Position numbers and translations under genes: made by a program
Notes under the pieces: generated by a model
What the model saw: only the letters and a program-made list of their open reading frames with translations
Told to the model about the DNA's origin: nothing
Databases searched by the model: none
Shown here: in pieces, positions 30,195-38,163 of the stretch
Layout of the letters: every line of letters begins with the position of its first letter
Numbering within the stretch: the stretch's first letter is position 1
Source of the DNA: Oscillospiraceae bacterium
GTDB lineage: Bacteria; Bacillota; Clostridia; Oscillospirales; Oscillospiraceae
Assembly: GCA_015068245.1 (NCBI GenBank)
Contig: SVKU01000017.1
Span: forward strand, 1 to 57,301
Length of the DNA: 57,301 nt
Direction: 5' to 3'

Positions 30195-31415
30195 CTAAGG
30201 TTGGTTTTTGGTCAGCCATTTATCAAACTCTTCGAGACTTTCAAAGCTTTCGAAAAATGCATCTTTTTGTTCGTCCGGTAATGCCAGGTACTCTTCCCAG
30301 GTATAATCTTTGGGCTGTTTCTCTCCGTTTTCCCAGGGATATTCACCGGCTTCACCCCGTGCTTTTTCCAACCATTCATCAAAGGCTTCGGTACTGCCAA
30401 AGCTTTCAAAGAAAGCGTCCTTCTGTTCGTCCGGCAATGCCAGGTACTCTTCCCAGCTGTAGTCTTCGGGTTTTTTGTTCCCTGCAATACCCGACTGAAT
30501 ATCGGAAGAGTCCCCTGCTGTGCTTCCGCCGCTCGTGCTTCCGCCGTTAACTTTGTTCAGCCATTTGTCAAAGGCGTCTACACTTTCAAAGCTTTCAAAA
30601 AAACTATCTTTTTCCTCGTCCGGCAATGCCAGATAATCTTCCCAGGTATAATCCCCCGGTTGTTTTGCTCCGGCTTCTTCCCATGGAAGTTTTTCGTCTT
30701 CTTCAATCTCTTCCTCAGGAACAACACTGTCTTCCGCTTCAACTTCAATTTCAATTTCAACATTTACCCTGGCAGACTTGTCCAAAAGTCTGTTCAGAAC
30801 AGTCGCCACTTCCGCACGAGTCAAAGCCTTTGCGGGTGCAAAAGTACCTGCTTCATCCACACCGCAAAGAAGTCCAAAGCTGAAACAGTCCCTTACATAA
30901 TCTCTGTAATAAACACTTATCGTATAGTAATCGGATATTCGTGATATCTCAACCCGTTCGGAAAGTAACTCACCGATTATTTCTACGCATCTTACCATAA
31001 CCATTGCCATTTCTTCACGGCTCATGGGTTGACTGAGATCCCCATTATCAAGCTCCCCGGCTTTAAGGATCCCCGTTTCCAACGCCAAAAAATAGAAACC
31101 TTTCCACCACTGTTCACCTTTGGTATCTATTGTCCCGGCTTCTTCCGGGCAGACTGCTCTCATTGCAACAGTTACAAACTCCGCCCTTGTCATGGTTTTT
31201 TCCGGTGAAAAAGTTCCCACACCGTTTATCGGCTCAGTAGTACCTTTGAACAGTCCCCGTTCTGTCATATCCATTATGGTGTCATAACCCCAATAATCAG
31301 CAGCCACATCCGAAAACGACGTTATGCCGTATGTATCCGCTGCTGAGCCTGACACAATTAACAGAGCCGTAAGCACCAATATACATGCCACTATTCTTAT
31401 TGCTCTATTTTTCAT
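30195..31415 (-). CDS. S-layer-homology (SLH) protein with three C-terminal repeats
   Basis: A 406-residue secreted protein: signal peptide (IRIVACILVLTALLIVSGSAA) and about three SLH motifs in residues 30-200 (FSDVAADYWGYDTIMDMTERG, TMTRAEFVTVAMRAV, ALTRAEVATVLNRLL), which bind secondary cell-wall polymer. An acidic linker leads to three copies of a module of about 40 residues, with the pattern DYtWEdYLALPDEeKDsFFESF...FDkWL, at about 30552-30665, 30351-30480 and 30198-30320. The module is not a domain I can name. GGAGGG precedes the start. Confidence 0.87.
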   Translation of the reverse strand: MKNRAIRIVACILVLTALLIVSGSAADTYGITSFSDVAADYWGYDTIMDMTERGLFKGTTEPINGVGTFSPEKTMTRAEFVTVAMRAVCPEEAGTIDTKGEQWWKGFYFLALETGILKAGELDNGDLSQPMSREEMAMVMVRCVEIIGELLSERVEISRISDYYTISVYYRDYVRDCFSFGLLCGVDEAGTFAPAKALTRAEVATVLNRLLDKSARVNVEIEIEVEAEDSVVPEEEIEEDEKLPWEEAGAKQPGDYTWEDYLALPDEEKDSFFESFESVDAFDKWLNKVNGGSTSGGSTAGDSSDIQSGIAGNKKPEDYSWEEYLALPDEQKDAFFESFGSTEAFDEWLEKARGEAGEYPWENGEKQPKDYTWEEYLALPDEQKDAFFESFESLEEFDKWLTKNQP

Positions 31416-31477
31416 ATTGATCCCTCCGAATGCTCGTTGTTGATATCAAAGTTATTCTAAATCTTAAGCCATTGCTC

Positions 31478-32224
31478 TCAAACAGATTCCTTTAAAGTTT
31501 CCTGCAAATATCCGGCAAAGTACTTCCCAACGCAGGAATGCTCCGAATAACTGTGATCGAAATCCCCGTAAACTCTGAACCCATGATTTTCCAGGTCTTC
31601 AAGTAATCCCTTTACATGCTCTTCATATGTATGTTCTTGAGGAGAACAATGCAAATACACCGCCGGCTTTGCTTTGTTATCAGCACTGCAAATCCGACTT
31701 GGCAAAACATTGTTCAAATACTTTATTGAATCAGACGAAGTATTACCACAAATTCCCTGCAAAATATTCAGATGTTCTTCCGTTGAAAGATAGTCCCCAA
31801 TATAATACTGCGGAGCACCCACAATAATATCTTCAGCTTCCGATATCACACCGTATAGAAGCGCTGCGCTTCCGCCTTTGCTGGATCCTGCGGTTATCAG
31901 TCTTCTGTTCCCTCTGAAGCGTGAGATCAATCTGCAAATCTCATCAGGCAGGCTTTCATCGGCCGCTTCACGTCCAACCAGATAATACCCTCCACGATTT
32001 TGATACCCAAAGTCATCAAGAATGAACAGTTTATTTACTCTAAGTTCTTGCAGTGCTCTCATATAGTTGTATTTTGCAGGCTCACCCACTGCTGAGAATC
32101 CTGAAAACACAACCACCAGTGCATCACTGTCTTTGTGTTTTTCAAAAATGTACTTGATTTTGTTGTTTCCGAATTCTTTCTGAAATAATAGTATTTGCAG
32201 CTTCAATAACACTGATCTGATCAA
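31478..32224 (-). CDS. Alpha/beta-hydrolase-fold protein, polysaccharide locus accessory (Asp2/XcbB-like?)
   Basis: A 248-residue protein with an alpha/beta-hydrolase core: ALVVVFSGF (oxyanion strand), a nucleophile elbow GSSKGG with Ser115, and a C-terminal HSYSEHS that may supply the catalytic His. No signal peptide is evident. Similar sequences occur in surface-glycan loci and are loosely related to Asp2 or XcbB/CpsF proteins, which may acylate sugars; this assignment is tentative. The start is a TTG with an ideal GGAGGTG seven bases upstream; no ATG fits. It follows the flippase gene after a 154-nt gap in which nothing was recognised. Confidence 0.65.
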   Translation of the reverse strand: MIRSVLLKLQILLFQKEFGNNKIKYIFEKHKDSDALVVVFSGFSAVGEPAKYNYMRALQELRVNKLFILDDFGYQNRGGYYLVGREAADESLPDEICRLISRFRGNRRLITAGSSKGGSAALLYGVISEAEDIIVGAPQYYIGDYLSTEEHLNILQGICGNTSSDSIKYLNNVLPSRICSADNKAKPAVYLHCSPQEHTYEEHVKGLLEDLENHGFRVYGDFDHSYSEHSCVGKYFAGYLQETLKESV

Positions 32225-32378
32225 ACTGTTTCACCTCCGTTGCGCCGCTTGATGCCAATCAAAAAAGCAGTTTTGCAAAATCTTCAAATTGGTTAGGCCT
32301 TTGATCATCACATTCCCTTATTGCCTTAATTACCCAAAAACAGTGATATCTATCAAATCCCTCACTAACCTAATTCCC

Positions 32379-33893
32379 TCAGCTTATGCGTTTCCTTCCC
32401 AGGGCTGCGCCTTTTTCATAATCCTTTAACCCAAAAAACGTCAACATTACGAAGTACACCACGCAAAACACGCTTACGTTCCCGGCAAATGCTCCCCATC
32501 CCTCATTAAACAAAAACCTCGATGACACAAAGAGTGCTCCACCGGCAACAAGCAAGCAAATCCATATCCCACTGAAAATTTCCTTATAGATTCGTAACAT
32601 TTTAAAAGACAGCTTTCGATTATAATAAATATTCATTATTATCAAACTGCCAATAATGAAACTCAATGCAGTACCTATCGCAGCCGCCAGGTAACCATAT
32701 TTTGATACCCCCACAACTGTCACAATTGCATTAAGTGCAGTAGTTGCTATCAATATGATCGTTCTGAAACTTAACATATTTTTTGCACGCAATACTGACA
32801 AACTTACGTTGACACACAGTTCAAACAAAGCCGGAACCATAAGGATAATTGAGATTATATATACGTCCTCATATCCGTTTCCAAGCCACAGTCCAATAAA
32901 CTGTTTGCCTATTATTAAAAATCCCACAACTGCTGCTCCGAGCAAAACAAACTGAATTCTACCGGCTTTAACAATCGTCCCCTGAACTCTCGTAATTCCG
33001 TCAGGTTCCTTTAGTATGTTCGTAACCATTGGCAGCATCACGCCCGAAATTGCCGTTGATAAGTTTTCAAACATACCAAAAATCAACAATCCCATTGAAT
33101 ACACGGCTACAGCTTCCGGTCCAACCAACGCACCAACCACAACATTATCCAGATTACCGTTTATCTGGGCAGCAATAGAAGTTAGAAAGATTAAGGCTGT
33201 GTATTTGGTTGATTCTATAAATACCGGTGAATGAAAGCTTGATATGGACAGGCTCACCACAACACCATGTTTTTTGCTAACATATATCCATTCAATAAAT
33301 ATCGTTAACGCCGACAAAACAATATCAATTAATACCAGAATTAGTGAGTCTTTGAGCGCAGTCAGCAGTGAATATATCAAAATTCCCCGAAATACCAACT
33401 GCATTAACTTGATCGTTTTGCTTATTGAAAACTTATTATAGCCACCGATGATCCCGCTGATGACATTTTCAACAACATGAAGCAGCAGGCTAAATGTCAT
33501 CAGCAAAAACAGTTCTTTTGCCTTTTCCAACTGTTCAGTAGTAAAACCATCACCATATACAGCAGGCAAAGTAAAATATATCCCACCGCACACCACCGCT
33601 AACAGAAGCATAATCATCAACATTTCAGTAAACGCCAAAGAAAGAAATCTGTTAATTTCCTCTTGTTTGTTTTCTGAGTTATACGATGCAACGTATCGCA
33701 TAACGGTGCTGCCAACGCCAAAATCCAAAACAAGAAGTGAAGACGAAAGTGCTGTTATCGACTTATACACTCCATACTCCACATCTCCAATAACAGGTAT
33801 CATATACGGTGTGACGATCAACCCATAGGCCGCACTGGCAATAATCAGAATATATGATAGTATTGCTCCCCATTTGACTTCATTCTTACGCAT
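32379..33893 (-). CDS. Wzx-like polysaccharide flippase (MOP superfamily)
   Basis: A 504-residue integral membrane protein with about 12-14 hydrophobic segments and the typical start (GAILSYILIIASAAYGLIVTPYMIPVIGDVEYGVYKSI). It carries the conserved words DFGVGSTVMRYVASY and GPEAVAVYSMGL of lipopolysaccharide/teichoic-acid-type flippases. It would move the lipid-linked repeat unit across the membrane. Its start overlaps the preceding glycosyltransferase gene by 8 nt. The gene is clearly more AT-rich than the flanking metabolic genes, as flippase/polymerase cassettes often are. Confidence 0.9.
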   Translation of the reverse strand: MRKNEVKWGAILSYILIIASAAYGLIVTPYMIPVIGDVEYGVYKSITALSSSLLVLDFGVGSTVMRYVASYNSENKQEEINRFLSLAFTEMLMIMLLLAVVCGGIYFTLPAVYGDGFTTEQLEKAKELFLLMTFSLLLHVVENVISGIIGGYNKFSISKTIKLMQLVFRGILIYSLLTALKDSLILVLIDIVLSALTIFIEWIYVSKKHGVVVSLSISSFHSPVFIESTKYTALIFLTSIAAQINGNLDNVVVGALVGPEAVAVYSMGLLIFGMFENLSTAISGVMLPMVTNILKEPDGITRVQGTIVKAGRIQFVLLGAAVVGFLIIGKQFIGLWLGNGYEDVYIISIILMVPALFELCVNVSLSVLRAKNMLSFRTIILIATTALNAIVTVVGVSKYGYLAAAIGTALSFIIGSLIIMNIYYNRKLSFKMLRIYKEIFSGIWICLLVAGGALFVSSRFLFNEGWGAFAGNVSVFCVVYFVMLTFFGLKDYEKGAALGRKRIS

Positions 33894-35028
33894 TCATCCA
33901 CGATCTTTCCATTTCAATCAATTTGGAAAACTCTTTCTCCCAGTTGATTTCTCTGCTCAGCCTTTGTGCGTTTGCCTTGCAGCGGTCATACAATTCTTTA
34001 TCTTCGTAAAGCCGTATAACCGCTTTTGTAAATTCCTCCGGTGTATTGTCCTGAATTACAATTCCAAATCCGTATTTGTCATTCAGGTAACGATGCTCGG
34101 GAATATCCGACATTATGACAGGCAAACCGGCAGCAGCGTATTCAAACAGACGATTGGATACGGACAACTCAAAATTCAGGCACACCGGCAAAGTCACAGC
34201 AACACCTACATGAGATTCTGCCGCTTCGCTTATCATATCAACAGGGTCAGCAGGTGGGTAGAAAACAAAATTCTTTACTGTCTGTTTATCTGCACTTTCA
34301 CGCAAAGCACTTTCAAGCGGCCCCAACCCCCTGGCAGCCAAAACAATTCCCGGATACTCTTCAAGAAAGCCACAGCTTTCCACCATCAGTTCAAATCCGC
34401 GCGAATCTCGGTACATGCCATGATTCAAAACCTCAAATCCCGGATGTTTGTCCACCGTATCCGGGACGATTTCCTCCTGCGAAACGCAATTTGTAACAAC
34501 CAAAGGTTTGTTGATTTTGTATTCCCCGGCGTAGTATTCTGCAGCAGCGTTGCTCACGCAGACCATTAAATCACAGTGTTTGACAATATGCCGTTCAACA
34601 GCACGCATGATCCGGGCATACAAGCGGTATTTATCATAATACCTGTTATCGCAGTTGATCTCATGGGCGTCGAATACCAGTTTGCATTTAAGCTTTCGCT
34701 TTGCCAGATATGACGGAATCAGCGCATCCAGATCGTTTGCGTGAATAATGTCCGGACACTGATTTACAATAGCATCTGTCACACTGCGGATGCGATATAA
34801 TTCTCTAAGGAGCTTTTTTATGATGGATTTTTGTTTTCCTCCAAACAAACCATCCCGTTCTGTCAAAACGGTACTGCACGGCAAGTCTGTGATCCTTGCG
34901 GGATCATATCTCTTGTCTTTCATGCCAACACAAGTCAAATCAACACCATATTTATTATATTCCGAAATTTGTTTTCTCACTCGGGGATCGTGCCAAATAC
35001 TGTTCAGAACCACATCACATATTTTCAT
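33886..35028 (-). CDS. Glycosyltransferase, GT4-like
   Basis: A 380-residue GT-B-fold glycosyltransferase: N-terminal MKICDVVLNSIWHDPRVRKQ, the acceptor-domain words DIIHANDLDALIP and FDAHEI, and the C-terminal sugar-nucleotide site NFELSVSNRLFEYAAAGLPVI (an E-x7-E type region). It adds one sugar to the lipid-linked unit. It overlaps the polymerase gene upstream by 14 nt and the flippase gene downstream by 8 nt, so all three are co-translated. Donor and acceptor are unknown. Confidence 0.87.
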   Translation of the reverse strand: MKICDVVLNSIWHDPRVRKQISEYNKYGVDLTCVGMKDKRYDPARITDLPCSTVLTERDGLFGGKQKSIIKKLLRELYRIRSVTDAIVNQCPDIIHANDLDALIPSYLAKRKLKCKLVFDAHEINCDNRYYDKYRLYARIMRAVERHIVKHCDLMVCVSNAAAEYYAGEYKINKPLVVTNCVSQEEIVPDTVDKHPGFEVLNHGMYRDSRGFELMVESCGFLEEYPGIVLAARGLGPLESALRESADKQTVKNFVFYPPADPVDMISEAAESHVGVAVTLPVCLNFELSVSNRLFEYAAAGLPVIMSDIPEHRYLNDKYGFGIVIQDNTPEEFTKAVIRLYEDKELYDRCKANAQRLSREINWEKEFSKLIEMERSWMNA

Positions 35029-36238
35029 AATTATCCTCTGATAATTCTACAACTGAATTGATTCGTCTTCCGGCGTTCCGCATCTGTTTTACACATACTC
35101 CCATCAAAAGGAAAAACAGCGGCTCAAGCAGATAAGAACTGGACACAAGCAACTTAACAAACGAACTGCAGAACAACATCAAAACCAAATCCTTGATTTG
35201 TCGGTCAGCTGCTTTTTTATATCCGTTAAGTATGATAACTACAATGCAGACGAAAACAACACTGCCTGCCGGAATGCCAAAAGACACCAACAGTTCAAGC
35301 AGCAGGTTATGGGAGTAAGAACTGACCAATGCCCTGTCGCCGGCAATGCCATATCCCAAAACAGGACGTTCAAGGATTCCCAGCCGTACAGCGTTTCGGA
35401 TATATGTTCGGCCGTCGGACGTAAAGAGTTCTTCGCTCAGGATTTTTCTGATTATCCTGTCGCTCATTCCAACTTGTTCCGCCAGCCATCCCAACCACAT
35501 GAGGATTTCGTTGTAAAACAACACCAGCAATATCATTGCAAACCCCATGAACAAATAAAGCACAGGGTGATTCTTTAACGGTTTTTTCACAATCACAAAC
35601 AATGCCAGGAACACAAACAAGCAAAGAACTGCGCCCCTTGTTCCGCAGAAGAACAGATACACGGAGCTCATAATCAACGTAAGCATACCGAATTTTGAAG
35701 GCTTTTCAAGTTCAAAAAGTGCAAGCATCAGCACCTGTGGCAGCAGCCGGTATGCTCGTCCCATTGCACCGGAATACAAAGCCTGTTCTTCCAGCACAAG
35801 AGAGCCAAACAGGGCAGAGTAAACAAAAAACAGCCACAAATTCAGCAATGATATTTTATATAACAGTTTCAGGTTTTCCTCTTTGATGCACAAACCGACA
35901 AAATAAAGAGGCAATACCATAAGCCAAAAATCGAAAGCAATCTCAACCAGGTATTCAGAAGTCTCCTTGTAAATTAAAAGATTTATGCAATATGCAACCG
36001 CTGCACACAGAATAAAAAGTATATCCCTTGCTGTAACTTTTTTCGTTATGTAGTTTATCGCTCCAAGCACACATAACACTGTAACTGCAGGAATGATCCA
36101 GTCTGCGATCATAGATACAATCGGTATTCTAAGGAATACCGCTCTGAGATATGAACACCAAAATCCTTTACCCCAGAAAACAATCAGCAACAGCTTAAAA
36201 AAATCTTCTGAGTTTATCCTCTTTTGAATCTTGAACAA
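35015..36238 (-). CDS. Wzy-like O-antigen/capsule polymerase
   Basis: A 407-residue membrane protein with about 11 hydrophobic segments and a larger loop (residues about 230-300, EILMWLGWLAEQVGMSDRIIRKILSEEL) ending in PVLGYGIAGDRALVSSYSHNLLLELLVSFG, the region typical of the O-antigen ligase/polymerase family. It would join repeat units outside the membrane. The start is a TTG after GAGAGG; no suitable ATG lies near. Together with the flippase it indicates a Wzx/Wzy-dependent pathway. Confidence 0.82.
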   Translation of the reverse strand: MFKIQKRINSEDFFKLLLIVFWGKGFWCSYLRAVFLRIPIVSMIADWIIPAVTVLCVLGAINYITKKVTARDILFILCAAVAYCINLLIYKETSEYLVEIAFDFWLMVLPLYFVGLCIKEENLKLLYKISLLNLWLFFVYSALFGSLVLEEQALYSGAMGRAYRLLPQVLMLALFELEKPSKFGMLTLIMSSVYLFFCGTRGAVLCLFVFLALFVIVKKPLKNHPVLYLFMGFAMILLVLFYNEILMWLGWLAEQVGMSDRIIRKILSEELFTSDGRTYIRNAVRLGILERPVLGYGIAGDRALVSSYSHNLLLELLVSFGIPAGSVVFVCIVVIILNGYKKAADRQIKDLVLMLFCSSFVKLLVSSSYLLEPLFFLLMGVCVKQMRNAGRRINSVVELSEDNYENM

Positions 36239-36266
36239 TTTTCTGCTTACCTCTCGCTATCAATTC

Positions 36267-37217
36267 TTAGTGAAAAAATCCCCTATCACGCACCGCAATA
36301 ATTCGCCTTACTATTGCTCCCGGAACAGCAAGCGATATCCATGTTTCCAAATACTTTTTTGCAGGAACCTTTGACCGTTCCAATCGCAGCAGTTTTGCCG
36401 CAGCTCCCTGTTTGCTGCCGGACAGTATCTGTTGTCTTATTACCGATAGCTTTCTTCGTTCAAGAATAATGTTCAGCGACTCTTTCCGCTCCGGCGGCAC
36501 TTCCGTCGACGACAAGATTTCTTCTGTCCGTTTAAGGAATACCCAATCCTGAACAAAGAGTGTTTTGGCAGTGGCCGTGCTGTTCTCACGATTATAAATC
36601 GTAGTTACCGTTTTCGACACTGCTATATCAAAATATGCATAAATCCGATACCACAAATCGTCGTCCTCACCGTTTTTGATTCCGGGTTCAAAAACACCAA
36701 CTTTATCAAACGACTCTTTTCTTATGCAAATCGAATTTGTGTGCATAAAATAACCAAATTTACAAATCAAATCATATCCGTTACTGCTGCAAAAATCAGC
36801 GTCTTCAATGCTTTGCAAAACCTTTTCGGTTCGAGGCATCATTTCCCCTGTTGTCAACCTGATACGATGCCCTGTGACAAACATGGAACAGTGCGGATAG
36901 GACTCAATAAGACCGCTTACAGTTTCCAGATGGTTTGCAAGCCAATAGTCGTCGGCATCCAGGAAACAGATAAACTCACCGCAAGCGTTGCGAATACCCG
37001 TGTTTCTGGCTGCTGACACCCCACCGTTTTCCTGATATATATATTTAATTCTTGAATCCCGGATCTGCGAAACAACGCTTTTCGTATTGTCTGAAGACCC
37101 GTCATCAACAACAATGATTTCAAAATCAGGGTTTGTCTGCTGCAAAACGCTTTCGATTGCCGTGCCGACAAACCTTTCTGCATTGTATGCAGGAATTATT
37201 ACTGAAAACATGTGCAT
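36267..37217 (-). CDS. Glycosyltransferase family 2
   Basis: A 316-residue GT-A-fold enzyme: FSVIIPAYNAERFVGTAIESVL, EIIVVDDGSSDNT, CFLDADDYW (DxD metal site) and NGEDDDLWYRI (acidic catalytic region). It transfers a sugar to the growing lipid-linked unit. It starts with ATG at 37217; a second ATG two codons later is equally possible and neither has a strong ribosome site. It sits between two other transferase/polymerase genes in the same orientation. Confidence 0.9.
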   Translation of the reverse strand: MHMFSVIIPAYNAERFVGTAIESVLQQTNPDFEIIVVDDGSSDNTKSVVSQIRDSRIKYIYQENGGVSAARNTGIRNACGEFICFLDADDYWLANHLETVSGLIESYPHCSMFVTGHRIRLTTGEMMPRTEKVLQSIEDADFCSSNGYDLICKFGYFMHTNSICIRKESFDKVGVFEPGIKNGEDDDLWYRIYAYFDIAVSKTVTTIYNRENSTATAKTLFVQDWVFLKRTEEILSSTEVPPERKESLNIILERRKLSVIRQQILSGSKQGAAAKLLRLERSKVPAKKYLETWISLAVPGAIVRRIIAVRDRGFFH

Positions 37218-37252
37218 TTTACCAAGAAGCTGTTATTAATCAACTTCATTAT

Positions 37253-38035
37253 TCATTCTTTGCCTTTTACGTATCGTATACCTTTAAACATTTGCTTCAC
37301 TGCTCGCCTGTATCCATACTCACTATACATCTCTTTGTGTTTTGTACAATGAAACAATGCTGCAACATAGGCAATCGCCGGATTCATTACCGCAAACAAA
37401 ACGCCTTTATCGTAGAAAAACTTGTCTGTATATCCTTCAAACCATGTAGATTGTCGTTCATCCTGCAAACAGGCAATTACTGCCGGATACGAATAGATTC
37501 TAAGTTTCTTTTTTAGGCACTCATTCAAAAACAGGGTATCTTCACCGCTGCTGAAAACAGTTCCTCCGCCAAAGCAGAGATTGAAACTTATTCCATTCAA
37601 CTTAATCGAGTTCAAGCGTGCAGCAATACGAGCCGCCCCAAACCTCATGCAGTCTCTCTTTTTTAACCGTTTAACCTTTGTTATGGGCTTTCTTTGTTTG
37701 TTGGGGTATTTCAGATCAAAGATAATTACGTCGGCATCGGGCAATTCTAAAAAAGCCTGCTCAATAGTTTTTTCGTAAGATGTTTCATAAACCACATCGT
37801 CATCTGCAAACAAGACTATTTCCGCTTCAGCACGCATTAAGGCATTGTTCCGATTCAAGCCTACACCGCGCTCTTTAAATGACAGCCACTTTACGCTATG
37901 TGATTTATAAGAAAACTCCTCTATTTCGTTTCGATCACACTGATTACCCACTATCACATCAGATTGAATATTCATTTTTTCCAGCAACGAATGGTCTGTT
38001 TGATTCATTGTTGCAACCAAAACCTGAACATTCAT
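37253..38035 (-). CDS. Glycosyltransferase family 2-like
   Basis: A 260-residue GT-A-type enzyme: NVQVLVATMNQTDHSLLEKMN at the start, RGVGLNRNNALMRAEAEIVLFADDDVVY with the DDD metal motif, and the acidic pair in GEDTLFLNECLKK. The N-terminus lacks the usual DDGS element, which marks a divergent GT2 subgroup found in capsule loci. GAGG precedes the ATG. It is the first gene after the hairpin that follows the giant surface protein gene. Confidence 0.8.
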   Translation of the reverse strand: MNVQVLVATMNQTDHSLLEKMNIQSDVIVGNQCDRNEIEEFSYKSHSVKWLSFKERGVGLNRNNALMRAEAEIVLFADDDVVYETSYEKTIEQAFLELPDADVIIFDLKYPNKQRKPITKVKRLKKRDCMRFGAARIAARLNSIKLNGISFNLCFGGGTVFSSGEDTLFLNECLKKKLRIYSYPAVIACLQDERQSTWFEGYTDKFFYDKGVLFAVMNPAIAYVAALFHCTKHKEMYSEYGYRRAVKQMFKGIRYVKGKE

Positions 38036-38086
38036 AAGTTTTTTCCTCTTTCATTATAGAATTTCGTGCCTGCACAGATTTGAATC

Positions 38087-38126
38087 GTCAGCGGGGCAAT
38101 GCGGGAAAACGCACTGCCCCGCTGAC
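38087..38126. terminator. Strong hairpin after the giant surface protein gene
   Basis: GTCAGCGGGGCA and TGCCCCGCTGAC form a GC-rich stem with an inner GTGCG/CGCAT pair. Read leftward no T-run follows, so it may be a leaky terminator or an mRNA-stabilising hairpin that lowers expression of the downstream transferase genes relative to the giant gene. Confidence 0.6.
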
Positions 38127-38163
38127 TGATCACTCACTTTTTACTGTCATATTCCGACAGCAG

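Noticed and set aside
23689-31415. Phage or integrative element carrying the sortase region
   Set aside because: No integrase, attachment repeats, tRNA or phage genes were found; orientation and overlaps tie it to the polysaccharide block.
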